Shown: positions 43,223-52,080 of the stretch, one piece after another
Position numbering within the stretch: position 1 is the first letter of the stretch
How the letters are laid out: each line of letters starts with the position of its first letter
Origin: Murinocardiopsis flavida
GTDB taxonomy: Bacteria; Actinomycetota; Actinomycetes; Streptosporangiales; Streptosporangiaceae
Length of the DNA stretch: 64,000 nt
Assembly: GCF_003014485.1 (NCBI RefSeq)
Contig: NZ_PYGA01000026.1
Location: 1 to 64,000 of the forward strand
Direction of reading: 5' to 3'
Made by a program: the position numbers and the translations under genes
Notes under the pieces: model-generated
The model's database searches: none
Seen by the model: only the letters and a program-made list of their open reading frames with translations
What the model was told of the DNA's origin: nothing

Positions 43223-44188
43223 ATGGTGGAGCAACACCGCATGCATGCGGGAGCGGGAACCGTCCCGCCGGGTGAAGGGCCTGCGGATCCGTGGGTGCGG
43301 TTCGGGTCGCGGGTGCGATCCGCGCGGGAGAAGCGCGGCCTCGGCCTCTCCGAGATTGCGAAACGGGCGGTGGTCGGCGACTACACCCTGCGCCAGATCG
43401 AGGACGGCGAGGAAGACCCCGGCCGCCGCGTGACCGAGATCCTCGACACCGAGTACGGCGCCGAAGGCGTCCTGCTGGATGCCTGGGCCCAGGTCCACAT
43501 CAGCGACCAACTCCGCGCCGGGGCCACCATCACCGACCTCCACTGCGAAGCCGCCCAGATCCGCGCCTACGCCCCCCTCGTCCTGCCCGACGCCTACCTC
43601 ACCGCCGACTACGCCCGCGCCCTCACCCGCGCCGAACGCCCCATGGAGTCGAACTATCTCTGCGGCGACCGCCCGCGCGTGCCCCGGCTGATGGCGACCT
43701 CCTCCGGCCCGGCCTTCCACTGCCTCATCGTGGACGAGGCCGCCCTGCACCGCACGGCCGCCACCCCCGACGTCCAGGCCGCCCAACACGCCCACCTGCA
43801 CGCACTCGCGAAAGCCTCGTACATCACCGTGCACGTCATCCCCGCCGGCACCCCGCACCACCCCGGCCTGCGCGGCGCGTTCTGGACCCTGGCCTTCTCC
43901 CCCCGCCACACCCTCGCCTACACCCCGCACCCGCGCGGGCCCGGCCACCTCGTCACCGACGCCACCCACATCAAGGGCTACGCCGACCTCTTCGCCACCC
44001 TGCAAGGCGTCGCCCTGTCCGCCGCCGACTCCCTGGCGCTACTCGCCGACACCGCAGCCGCCGCCGCAGCCGCCGCCGACCCGGCCCAGGCCCCGCCCCG
44101 CCGCGCCCTCACCACCGGCACCACCACGGCTCCCACCGGCTCGGGCGCCCAGTTGCGCAACCTCGCGACCCGCCCCGCCCACCCCTAG
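43223..44188 (+). CDS. XRE regulator with DUF5753-like domain
   Basis: A 321-residue relative of the divergent regulator. The HTH is at about residues 30-80 (VRSAREKRGLGLSEIAKRAVVGDYTLRQIEDG). The C-terminal domain contains YAPLVLPDAYLTADYARAL and HCLIVDEAALHRTAAT, as in DUF5753. The tail is alanine-, threonine- and proline-rich. ATG 43223 has GGGAGGA upstream. Codon third positions in this gene are almost all C or G, whereas the opposite XRE gene is less biased, suggesting different histories for the two halves of the cluster. Confidence 0.88.
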   Translation: MVEQHRMHAGAGTVPPGEGPADPWVRFGSRVRSAREKRGLGLSEIAKRAVVGDYTLRQIEDGEEDPGRRVTEILDTEYGAEGVLLDAWAQVHISDQLRAGATITDLHCEAAQIRAYAPLVLPDAYLTADYARALTRAERPMESNYLCGDRPRVPRLMATSSGPAFHCLIVDEAALHRTAATPDVQAAQHAHLHALAKASYITVHVIPAGTPHHPGLRGAFWTLAFSPRHTLAYTPHPRGPGHLVTDATHIKGYADLFATLQGVALSAADSLALLADTAAAAAAAADPAQAPPRRALTTGTTTAPTGSGAQLRNLATRPAHP

Positions 44189-44191
44189 CCC

Positions 44192-44253
44192 GCTGATCTT
44201 GACGAACCGGTGCCCTCACCGGCCGTTGAGAGGCCCGTTTCGTCAAGATCAGC
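44192..44253. repeat. 15-bp inverted repeat with inner hairpin
   Basis: GCTGATCTTGACGAA (44192-44206) and its exact reverse complement (44239-44253) flank a 32-base centre that itself holds CCGGTG/CACCGG. It starts right after the XRE stop and lies about 100 bp before the ATPase gene. It could be a terminator, an operator pair or a structured leader. Confidence 0.65.
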
Positions 44254-44352
44254 AAGGCCGACGCCCACAGAAAAGCTCTGGCGGGTGCGCTAACACCCCC
44301 AGAGCACGGCCGAGCAACACCCACACCCATCAAGGAACCAGGAGTTGCCGAC

Positions 44353-44841
44353 ATGACCATTGTCCCGCACACCCCGAGTCCGCTCACGTCCACCGCTCGC
44401 CGCTGGGCGCCGCGCATCTACCCCGGCGAGACCGCCCAGGCCGCCCGCGTCCGCGCCGAACTGCGCACCGACCTCGCCGGGCTGCCCGGCATCTCTGACG
44501 ACCTGGTCGAGACCGTGGTCCTGTGCGCCAGCGAGGCGTTCGCCAACGCCGCCGAGCACACCCGCTCCGGCGACCCCGGCGGCCGCGTCGTCCGCGCCCT
44601 GCACATCCCCACCCCGGGCACCATCCGGTTGGTCATCGTCGACGACGGCGACCGGGGCAACCGCCCCGAAGTCCCCCACGCACGCTCCGCGGAAGAGTGG
44701 GAGACCGCCGAGCGTGGGCGCGGCCTGCTGCTGGTGGAATCCCTCGCCACGGAGTGGGGCGCCGCCCCGGTCGTGTCCTTCCCGTTCTGCGCCGAACTGG
44801 GCACATCGGTCTGGGCCGAATTCCCACTAAACCCTCGCTAA
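44353..44841 (+). CDS. RsbW-like ATP-binding regulatory protein
   Basis: A 162-residue GHKL ATPase of the anti-sigma-factor/serine-kinase type. N box CASEAFANAAEHT (about 58-70), G1 box VDDGDRG, G2 box GRGLLLVESLA. The start has AGGAG 8 bases upstream. These proteins are regularly encoded with XRE/DUF397 genes in actinomycetes. It closes the regulatory cluster, and about 245 bp of spacer separates it from cas3. That spacer shows no CRISPR repeat. Confidence 0.9.
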   Translation: MTIVPHTPSPLTSTARRWAPRIYPGETAQAARVRAELRTDLAGLPGISDDLVETVVLCASEAFANAAEHTRSGDPGGRVVRALHIPTPGTIRLVIVDDGDRGNRPEVPHARSAEEWETAERGRGLLLVESLATEWGAAPVVSFPFCAELGTSVWAEFPLNPR

Positions 44842-45085
44842 GCACGTCTGCGCTCACGGCATATAGCCGACAATTCCCACTCCCGCCACCGCAACGACGC
44901 AATAGTCCGCAACCGGACAGCGGTCTTCGTGAAACGCCTGATCATCCGGCAATCTGTGTCCCCCGAACGGTCCGCATATCGAGCGGTTTTCAGAGGGCTT
45001 GTGGAAAACCATCCGAAAGGTCGGCGGCTGGTGGTTCGATGCGGGGAGATGCGGCGAAGGAACCTGTTTCCCGAGGAGTGCGGAC

Positions 45086-47536
45086 TTGGTCGACGCGCAG
45101 ACGATCCAGGAGTGGGCCCGCCCCTGGGCCAAGCACACGAAGAAGCACGGCGTGCATGCGCTGGCCTGCCACCTCATCGACACGATGGAGGTCGCGTACC
45201 GCCTCTACCCGATCATCCTCGGCCCCAAGGTGCGCAAGGAGCTTGATCGGATCTTCGCCCCGCTCGACGGGTCCGCGCGGGACTGGGTGGCGCTGCTGTG
45301 CGGGCTGCACGACCTCGGCAAGTACACCCCGGCGTTCCAGTCCCTGGTGTTGGAGGTGGCCCTGGCGCGGTTCCCCGAGAAGGACCACCCGGTCCTGGAG
45401 CGCAATGCCCCCGCGAAGAAGGGGCAGCGCTGGGACACCAAACACGGCTTGGGGACCGCTGTCCACCTTCAGGACATGCTCGAAGCCGCCGGGGCGAGCA
45501 GGGACACCGCACTCCTGATCGGCCATATCCTCGGCGGCCATCATGGGTGGTTTCCCAACCCCGGCGAGGTCCGGGCGGCCAGGGGCAAGGACGACCTCGG
45601 CGACCGGAGTTGGGCGGAGGCGCGTTCCGAGTTGGTCCAGAAGATAGCCGGGCTGCGCGGCCTCGACTTCGGCACACCTGCGTGGAGCGAAGTGGAGGTC
45701 ACCGCGCTCGGACTGGTGGGCCTGGCCGGTCTTACCACCCTCGCGGACTGGGTGGCCTCCGACTCCTCGCGCTTCGCGTACGAGCCCAACCCGGAGGATA
45801 TCCACGCCTACCAGGAGCGAGCGCGGGAGCAGGCCGATAGGACGCTCCGCACCACGAACTGGTCGGCCTGGATCCCGCCGGAAAGGACCGGATACCGGGA
45901 CCTGTTCAAGAAGGATCCACGACCGCTCCAGAAAGCCGTAGAGGCGAGCCTGGACCAGTGCGACGGCCCTGGTGTCCTGGTGATCGAGGCGCCGACCGGC
46001 GAGGGCAAGACCAGGGCCGGCTTGCAGGCCGCCGCCGACCTGGCTCGCAGGCTCGGATTGGGCGGGCTCTACTTTGCGACACCCACGAAAGCGCTCAGCA
46101 GGCAGGCACTCAACGAGGTCCGCAAACTCATGGAGGGGACGGGTTCGCCGCTGGACGTCAACCTCGTCTACGGGGGCGCGGCCAAGGACATGAGGGCCGA
46201 ACGCGTTGAGGCGCAGATCCTCCCGAGTGCGGTGGGGGAGGAGGACGCCGGAGACGACGGTGGGCAGAACTCGCTGGAGTGGTTCACCCGGAAGCGGGGA
46301 CTCGCTTTCCCCATCGGGGCGGGGACTATCGACCAGCTCCTCAAGTCGGTGATCCGCAGCGGCCACAACTACCTCGGCATGGCCAGCATCAGCAACAAGG
46401 TCGTGGTCATCGACGAGGCGCACGCCTATGACATGTACACCGGACGGCTGGTCGACCAGTTCTTGTGGTTCTGCGGGTGGATGGGCGTGCCGGTGGTACT
46501 GATGTCGGCCACGCTGCCTGCGAACCGGCGCGAGGAGCTGGTCGAGTACTGGAGGGCGGGGGCCGAGAGCCGGGCGCCCGACCGGGAACGTGTTCGTGTG
46601 CTCGCCCCCGGATCATGGCAGGTCGCCTGGACCGGTGGGACAGGCTCGCCGTCGGCGCTCGGCCTCTCCGACGAGACCAAGGCCCGAGGGGCACTCAAGG
46701 TCGAGCACGTGGACGAATCTCCGGACGCCATCGCCGAGCAGGTGGTGGCCCGGGTGGGTGATGAGGGAACGGCACTGATCGTGCTCAACACCAAGACCCG
46801 GGCCCAGGACGTCCGAGACCGGATCGCGAAACTGCTCGTCGGGAAAGAAGATCTCCCGGAACTGGTTCTTTTCACCGGAGAATCGCAGGGCGTAGACCGG
46901 ACGAGGATCGAGGAGCAGGTCCATTCTCTGCTCGGTGGGAAGTCCCCGGAAGAGCGGCACGCAATCGTCGTCGGCACGCAAGTTCTAGAACACGGCCTGG
47001 ATATTGACGCTGACCTGTTGGTCTCCGACCTCTGCCCGATCGACCTCCTATTCCAACGGGCCGGCCGCCTGCACCGGCATCGGAGGACGCACCGCCCGAG
47101 CGGCCTGGGGACTCCGACATTGCTGGTCGCCGATGTCAATCCGGAGCGGCGGGCAGCGAGGGGACCGGGCGACCGGGGGTCGATGTTCTTCGCCCCGCAC
47201 ATCGCGAAGATCTACGCCCCGCTGATCCTTGGCCGCACCCGAGTGGTGCTGAGTGAAGTTCTTGCCCAGGAGCGCTGGGATCCCCTCGATGAGATCGCCA
47301 AGCAGATCCACCGGGTCTATGTCGCCGAGGAATCGATGATCGAGGACGGCTGGGAGGGGGCGTGGGACAACGCCGACAGCAGCTACGACCGGAGGCGGAA
47401 GAAGCTGCGCTTCCAGGCGTCGTCGGTGATGACGTCACTGATCGGCAGTCACCGGGACATCCTCCGACTTTCCCGGCGCTCGGGTCCTGCCGGACGAACC
47501 CGGCCCACCGACGGCCGAGAGAAGGGCCGGAAGTGA
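45086..47536 (+). CDS. cas3: CRISPR helicase-nuclease Cas3 (type I-E)
   Basis: An 816-residue HD-nuclease/helicase that degrades DNA recruited by Cascade. HD domain: His75-Asp76 in GLHDLGK, His152-His153 in GGHHGW, Asp221 in ADW. Helicase: Walker A EAPTGEGKT (301-309), DEAH (443-446), SAT (474-476), and motif VI QRAGRLHRH (658-666). All key residues are intact. The TTG at 45086 is chosen because GAGGAG lies 7 bases upstream; an in-frame TTG at 44999 would add 29 unconserved residues. Its TGA overlaps the GTG of the next gene. Confidence 0.95.
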   Translation: MVDAQTIQEWARPWAKHTKKHGVHALACHLIDTMEVAYRLYPIILGPKVRKELDRIFAPLDGSARDWVALLCGLHDLGKYTPAFQSLVLEVALARFPEKDHPVLERNAPAKKGQRWDTKHGLGTAVHLQDMLEAAGASRDTALLIGHILGGHHGWFPNPGEVRAARGKDDLGDRSWAEARSELVQKIAGLRGLDFGTPAWSEVEVTALGLVGLAGLTTLADWVASDSSRFAYEPNPEDIHAYQERAREQADRTLRTTNWSAWIPPERTGYRDLFKKDPRPLQKAVEASLDQCDGPGVLVIEAPTGEGKTRAGLQAAADLARRLGLGGLYFATPTKALSRQALNEVRKLMEGTGSPLDVNLVYGGAAKDMRAERVEAQILPSAVGEEDAGDDGGQNSLEWFTRKRGLAFPIGAGTIDQLLKSVIRSGHNYLGMASISNKVVVIDEAHAYDMYTGRLVDQFLWFCGWMGVPVVLMSATLPANRREELVEYWRAGAESRAPDRERVRVLAPGSWQVAWTGGTGSPSALGLSDETKARGALKVEHVDESPDAIAEQVVARVGDEGTALIVLNTKTRAQDVRDRIAKLLVGKEDLPELVLFTGESQGVDRTRIEEQVHSLLGGKSPEERHAIVVGTQVLEHGLDIDADLLVSDLCPIDLLFQRAGRLHRHRRTHRPSGLGTPTLLVADVNPERRAARGPGDRGSMFFAPHIAKIYAPLILGRTRVVLSEVLAQERWDPLDEIAKQIHRVYVAEESMIEDGWEGAWDNADSSYDRRRKKLRFQASSVMTSLIGSHRDILRLSRRSGPAGRTRPTDGREKGRK

Positions 47537-47922
47537 CTGACGGGCAGGAGACCAACGGCGATGAGTACGACCAGGACTATGCGGAGGTCTGGTTCGCGCT
47601 GCTGAACGGAAACGGGTCTGACCTGCCGACGACGCGCTCTGGTTCGCCCGTCGACCTGGAGGCAGCGGAACTGTCGTTCGAGCTGGTCATCGAGATCGTC
47701 GACGAGAACGTCGTGGTCCTCTCGGCCCCTGTCGACCTGGGGTCGGAAGCTCTCGACGTGCTCTGTAAGCAGAACTGCGTACCTGCGGCATTCAAGGAGT
47801 CGGGTTGGCTCCGCGACCACCATCCCCTGGTCCTCGTTGACGGCTGCTGGGAGCACAAGGGGATCCGGGTGGAACGCCGACCGGACCAGAGCCTGCGCGT
47901 CACCGAACCGGACACCGATTGA
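47533..47922 (+). CDS. small unknown protein inside the cas operon
   Basis: A 129-residue acidic protein (DEYDQDYAEVWFALL near the start) with a beta-rich middle (ELSFELVIEIVDENVVVLSAPVDL) and a Cys/Trp-containing C-terminal part (VLCKQNCVPAAF, VDGCWEHKGIRVERR). No signal peptide, membrane segment or known motif. It starts at GTG overlapping the cas3 stop by four bases (GTGA), with GAGAAGG upstream, so its translation is tied to cas3. It is followed 71 bp later by cas8e. Type I-E operons I know go straight from cas3 to cas8e, so this is an extra component: perhaps a Cas3 partner, regulator or unrelated passenger. Confidence 0.75.
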   Translation: MTDGQETNGDEYDQDYAEVWFALLNGNGSDLPTTRSGSPVDLEAAELSFELVIEIVDENVVVLSAPVDLGSEALDVLCKQNCVPAAFKESGWLRDHHPLVLVDGCWEHKGIRVERRPDQSLRVTEPDTD

Positions 47923-47993
47923 CGGACTTTGGTCCTCACTAATTGTCGTTACCCCCACGCTATGTTGATCCCCTCCTATCCCCCGGAGTGTTG

Positions 47994-49601
47994 GTGTTGT
48001 CCTTTAGTCTGCTGAGACAGCAATGGATTCCGGTGGTCACCTTGGACGGTGATCCGGACCTGCTCGGGATCGAGGATGTCTTCGGGCGTGCGCACGAACT
48101 CCGATGTGTTCGGGCCGAAGCCCCGATCGTTACCGCTGCCCTCTACCGCATGCTCCTGGCGTTCGCCCACCGAATCTACGACGGGCCGAGGTCGCTGGAG
48201 GAGTGGTCGCGGTTGTGGGAGGCGCGCGAGTTTGAAAAGGAGCCGCTGGACAAGTACTGGCAGGACCACCCCGACGCCTTCGAGCTGCTGGGTGGGGACC
48301 GGCCCTTCATGCAGTGCCCAGGGCTGTCCACGGTGGAGCCCAAGTCCGCCGCCCAACTGCTCCTGTACCGGGCCAGGGGCAACAACACCACGCTCTTCGA
48401 CCACACCACGGACGGGGAACGTCCCGACCTCCCGGCCGACGTGGCGGCGCGTTGGCTGGTGACCGTCCAGTCATTCGACACAGGCGGGACCAAGACGCCT
48501 TACGAGAAGAAGAAGAGTTCCAAGTCCGGGCTGTGCAACCACTTCGCGACGGTGATTCTCGAAGGTGACAACCTCAAGGAGACCCTGCTCCTCAACATGG
48601 TCTTGTATGCACCGGACCTGGGTCTACCGCTGCCGACCACCACGGCCGAGGATCATCCGATCTGGGAACGGAATCAGCCGCCCGGACCCGAACCGGTGGA
48701 AGAGGGACAGTTCCCGAAGGGCTGGACGGACCTGCTTACCTGGCCATCCCGGCGGATCCTGCTGCACGGCAGGGACACTGAAGACGGAGTTTTGGTCGAC
48801 GGAACAGTGATTGCGCCGGGTACCCAGTTCGGCGCGGAACTCCAGCAGATCGAAGCGATGGCGGCTTTTCAGAAGCCGAATAAGAAGGAGGTCTTCTATC
48901 CAGTTCGGTTGGAGATCTTGCGCGGTGTGTGGCGGCACGCCGCGGAACTCCTCTTGCCAACGGCTGGGCTCGGGGTTCGGCTCCGCCCACTGAGCATCGA
49001 GAACATCGCCGAACTGGTCGACAACACGCTTCCTGCGGACAAGGTCATCACCCTGAGGGTGTTCGGACAGAAGCTGATGTCCAATCCCGGCGCGGTCGAG
49101 TACTGGTCCGAGGAGGCGCTTCCGGTCAAGCTCGCGCTGCTGCGGGCGCAGAACATCGACTGGATGTTGGAACTCCTCTTCGGATACGCGGTGCGCCTGG
49201 CCGACGAGGTCGGCGCTGCGCTTCAGCAGATGACCAAGAACTACAGCAACGAACTGCGCGGCGACTTCGACCAGTACAAGCACTGGAGCTACCTGGCCGA
49301 ACGCTACTGGCCGCGCTTGGACGCCGAATTCGCGCAGCTCCTCCGCAATGTGGGGGACGTGGTCCAGACCTATCGCCACGACGATCGTGAGGGGCGGGCC
49401 CGGCTCAAAGAACACTTCGAGAAATGGCAGGCGCACGTCGACGGCACTGCCCGTGAGGCCGTCCAGACGTGGGTGGATGAGTTTCCACGGGTGGTGCCGC
49501 GCCAGCTCTTCGCTATGGCCAGCACCGAGATGATCTTTCTTGGCGCCCTGAAGAAGCTCAACGAGAAGTACACCCACGACGTCGACCAACGCACCAGGTG
49601 A
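47994..49601 (+). CDS. cas8e: Cascade large subunit Cas8e (Cse1)
   Basis: A 535-residue type I-E large subunit, which recognises the PAM and recruits Cas3. The N-terminus FSLLRQQWIPVVTLDG is diagnostic. The following HRIYDGPRSLEEW and YWQDHPDAFELLGGDRPFMQ are Cse1-typical, and the helical C-terminal bundle ends in ASTEMIFLGALKKLN. GTG 47994 (or TTG 47997) is chosen from GGAG 5-8 bases upstream. The 71-bp gap before it, the largest inside the operon, could hold a secondary promoter. Confidence 0.92.
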   Translation: MLSFSLLRQQWIPVVTLDGDPDLLGIEDVFGRAHELRCVRAEAPIVTAALYRMLLAFAHRIYDGPRSLEEWSRLWEAREFEKEPLDKYWQDHPDAFELLGGDRPFMQCPGLSTVEPKSAAQLLLYRARGNNTTLFDHTTDGERPDLPADVAARWLVTVQSFDTGGTKTPYEKKKSSKSGLCNHFATVILEGDNLKETLLLNMVLYAPDLGLPLPTTTAEDHPIWERNQPPGPEPVEEGQFPKGWTDLLTWPSRRILLHGRDTEDGVLVDGTVIAPGTQFGAELQQIEAMAAFQKPNKKEVFYPVRLEILRGVWRHAAELLLPTAGLGVRLRPLSIENIAELVDNTLPADKVITLRVFGQKLMSNPGAVEYWSEEALPVKLALLRAQNIDWMLELLFGYAVRLADEVGAALQQMTKNYSNELRGDFDQYKHWSYLAERYWPRLDAEFAQLLRNVGDVVQTYRHDDREGRARLKEHFEKWQAHVDGTAREAVQTWVDEFPRVVPRQLFAMASTEMIFLGALKKLNEKYTHDVDQRTR

Positions 49602-49607
49602 GGGATC

Positions 49608-50204
49608 GTGCCCACTGACGACGACAACCCCGGACCCCCGCACGAGCGGCGCAAGAAGTTCGTGACGCGCCTCTACAAGCTCGGCGACTCGCTGGATTCG
49701 GCCAACCAGTACGAGGTCGCGAACGCCCGCAAGATCCTCGCACGACTGCGGCGCGGCCTAACCGACGACCGCTACGCCATGCACGGCTTCGAGTTGCTGC
49801 TCCCCTACAAGGTCTTGGAAACGCAGGAACGCCACTGCCTACTGGTAGCGGGGTTGTTCGCTCTGAACCCGACCACGGCGCGCAAGGACGAACAGCGCTG
49901 GAGTCTGTGTGCGGCCCTGGCGGACGCCGGATCGTCCGGGTCGGCCGATGCGCGAGCCCGCCAGTTGATCGCCGCGACAGAGGTCGGTGGCACCGCCTAC
50001 CGACTGCGCCAAGCAGTCCAACTCATCGGCGGAGCACAGAAGCGGATGCCCCTCGACTTCGAGTCACTCCTCACCGACCTCATCAGGTTGGACGCCGATG
50101 AGACCACAGCCAGGAAGGTGCGTCTCCGCTGGGCGCGCGACTTCCAGCACCGAGTACACACGCGTGACACCTCCTCCGGCAAGGAAGCGAAAGCGACGTC
50201 ATGA
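49608..50204 (+). CDS. cse2: Cascade small subunit Cse2
   Basis: A 198-residue all-alpha small subunit that stabilises the target strand in Cascade. The basic N-terminal helix (RRKKFVTRLYKLGDS) and the ANARKILARLRRGL block fit Cse2. It lies 6 bp after cas8e and overlaps cas7e by 4 bp. It starts at GTG 49608. Confidence 0.9.
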   Translation: MPTDDDNPGPPHERRKKFVTRLYKLGDSLDSANQYEVANARKILARLRRGLTDDRYAMHGFELLLPYKVLETQERHCLLVAGLFALNPTTARKDEQRWSLCAALADAGSSGSADARARQLIAATEVGGTAYRLRQAVQLIGGAQKRMPLDFESLLTDLIRLDADETTARKVRLRWARDFQHRVHTRDTSSGKEAKATS

Positions 50205-51373
50205 TCATCGAGCTGCACCTCATCCAGTCCTTCCCTACCAGCAACCTCAACCGCGACGACCTGGGGCAGCCCAAATCGGTCACCTTCGGAGGCGCGCTCC
50301 GCAGCCGGGTCTCCAGCCAGTGCCTCAAACGGTCGGCGCGGGACCTGTTCGAAGACGTCGGGCTGGCCGAAGGCGAAACCGCCGTCCGCACGAAACGGTT
50401 GCTCCAGGAGGCCGCCGTCCAAATGGCCGGGAAGGAAGGGGCCACGGTCACGGACGAGCACGAGACGGTCGTCCGCGAGGCCCTGCGGCAGATGGGGTTC
50501 GAACTCGATACCAACGACCTCACCCAGTACCTGCTTTTCGTCGGCAAGTCCGCGGTCACCGACTTGGCGGACTACTGCGCGGCCAACAAGGACAGCCTCG
50601 TGAAGGCGGCTGCGAAGCGGGCCAAGGAGAAGAAGGAGAAGAAGGACAAGCCGACCGGCGACGTCCTCGACCAGGCCAGGAAGATCCTCAACGCGCGCAA
50701 GTCCGTTGATATCGCCCTGTTCGGTCGGATGATCGCCGACAACAAGGACTTCAATATCGACGCCGCCTCCCAAGTGGCCCACGCAATCTCCACGCACTCG
50801 GTAGGGGTCGAGTACGACTTCTACACAGCTGTGGACGACCTCAAGCCCGAGGCCGAAGCGGGTGCCGACATGATCGGCACGGTCGACTTCAATGCGGCCT
50901 GCTACTACCGCTACGCCAACCTGGATCTCGCCCAGCTTCGGAAGAACCTGTTCGGTAAGGACGCGACCGACGTAGACGAAGATCTTGTGGAGCGGGCGAC
51001 CAGCGCATGGCTGAACGCCTTCATCCGGGCGGTCCCCAGCGGCAAGCAGAACTCCATGGCGGCCCGCACCATGCCCGACACCCTGCTCGCCGTGGTGCGC
51101 GACAGCGGGGCCTGGAACCTCGCGAACGCCTTCCTCAAACCGGTCGACAGCAAGGAGGCGTCCCTCAAAGACCTCTCCGTCATGGACGTCTCCACCGAGC
51201 GGCTGTGGGAGCACTTCGAGCGGCTGCGCGGGTTCTACGGCGAGGAGGAGGTGCGGAAGGTCGCGATGGCGTCGGTGTCCGGGAGCCTCGACTGGCTTGA
51301 TGTTCGGGAGGACGAGCGCGCCGAGTCCCTTGCCGCGTTCACCGGCCAGGTGATGGGCGCGGTCCGTGGCTGA
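50201..51373 (+). CDS. cas7e: Cascade backbone Cas7e (Cse4)
   Basis: A 390-residue RAMP that forms the crRNA-binding backbone. The opening ELHLIQSFPTSNLNRDD and SVTFGGALRSRVSSQCLKRS are typical of Cse4/CasC. A lysine-rich loop (AKEKKEKKDKP) near residue 150 and the SHSVGVEYDFYTAVDD-like thumb (HSVGVEYDFYTAVDD) follow. Overlaps both neighbours by a few bases, as expected for a coupled Cascade operon. Confidence 0.95.
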   Translation: MIIELHLIQSFPTSNLNRDDLGQPKSVTFGGALRSRVSSQCLKRSARDLFEDVGLAEGETAVRTKRLLQEAAVQMAGKEGATVTDEHETVVREALRQMGFELDTNDLTQYLLFVGKSAVTDLADYCAANKDSLVKAAAKRAKEKKEKKDKPTGDVLDQARKILNARKSVDIALFGRMIADNKDFNIDAASQVAHAISTHSVGVEYDFYTAVDDLKPEAEAGADMIGTVDFNAACYYRYANLDLAQLRKNLFGKDATDVDEDLVERATSAWLNAFIRAVPSGKQNSMAARTMPDTLLAVVRDSGAWNLANAFLKPVDSKEASLKDLSVMDVSTERLWEHFERLRGFYGEEEVRKVAMASVSGSLDWLDVREDERAESLAAFTGQVMGAVRG

Positions 51374-52079
51374 GGCCGTACTCGCGCTCCGGTTCGACGC
51401 GCCCATGCAGTCGTGGGGTGTCCGTTCCCGGTTCACCTACCGCGACACCTCGTCGGAGCCCACCAAGTCCGGTGTCGTCGGCCTGCTGGGCGCCGCGATG
51501 GGGGTGGAGCGCACCGACTCAGAGGGGATCCGGCGGCTTGCCGACCTGCGCATGGCGGTGCGGGTGGAGCGCGAGGGGATCCTCGAACGCGATTACCAGG
51601 TGACCGGCAACGTCCCCACCACCAAGGGAACCGGCCACCGCAACGTCGTCAGCCACCGCTACTACCTGGCGGACGCCCTCTTCCTGGTGCTGTTGGAGGG
51701 TGAGCGGGCGCTGCTGGATGAGTTGCGCGATGCCGTGCTGCACCCGCGGTGGCCGCTGTTCTTCGGCCGCAAGGCGCACGTGCCGGCCAGCCCGCTGATC
51801 CTCTCGGACAAGCAGAACGCAGGCACCGGCGTCTTCCCGGATGCGACGCTTGACCAGGTGCTGGAGCGGCACCCCTGGCAGGAGGACCGGCCGGAGCTGC
51901 GAGAGGACGCCGCCAATGCCCCGTACCTGCGCACGGTGGTCGAAGTCCCCGCGTCGGCAGGCGCCGAGCAGCGGTACGACGTCCCCGTGACCTTCGCCTC
52001 CGGCGACCGCGAGTTCCGGCAGCGGTACGTGCGGGTCGGCCACGTTCCCATCCCCCAGGCCGAGAAGGCGGGTCCTTGA
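51366..52079 (+). CDS. cas5e: Cascade subunit Cas5e
   Basis: A 237-residue RAMP that caps the 5' handle of the crRNA. FDAPMQSWGVRSRFTYRDT (about 10-28) and PTKSGVVGLLGAAMG (33-47) are the family signatures. The GTG at 51366 lies inside the end of cas7e. The C-terminus is normal for the family. Confidence 0.95.
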   Translation: MAEAVLALRFDAPMQSWGVRSRFTYRDTSSEPTKSGVVGLLGAAMGVERTDSEGIRRLADLRMAVRVEREGILERDYQVTGNVPTTKGTGHRNVVSHRYYLADALFLVLLEGERALLDELRDAVLHPRWPLFFGRKAHVPASPLILSDKQNAGTGVFPDATLDQVLERHPWQEDRPELREDAANAPYLRTVVEVPASAGAEQRYDVPVTFASGDREFRQRYVRVGHVPIPQAEKAGP

Positions 52080-52080
52080 C

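Noticed and set aside
44842-45085. Possible CRISPR array or leader before cas3
   Set aside because: No direct repeats of 28-30 bases with spacers; only a possible promoter region.
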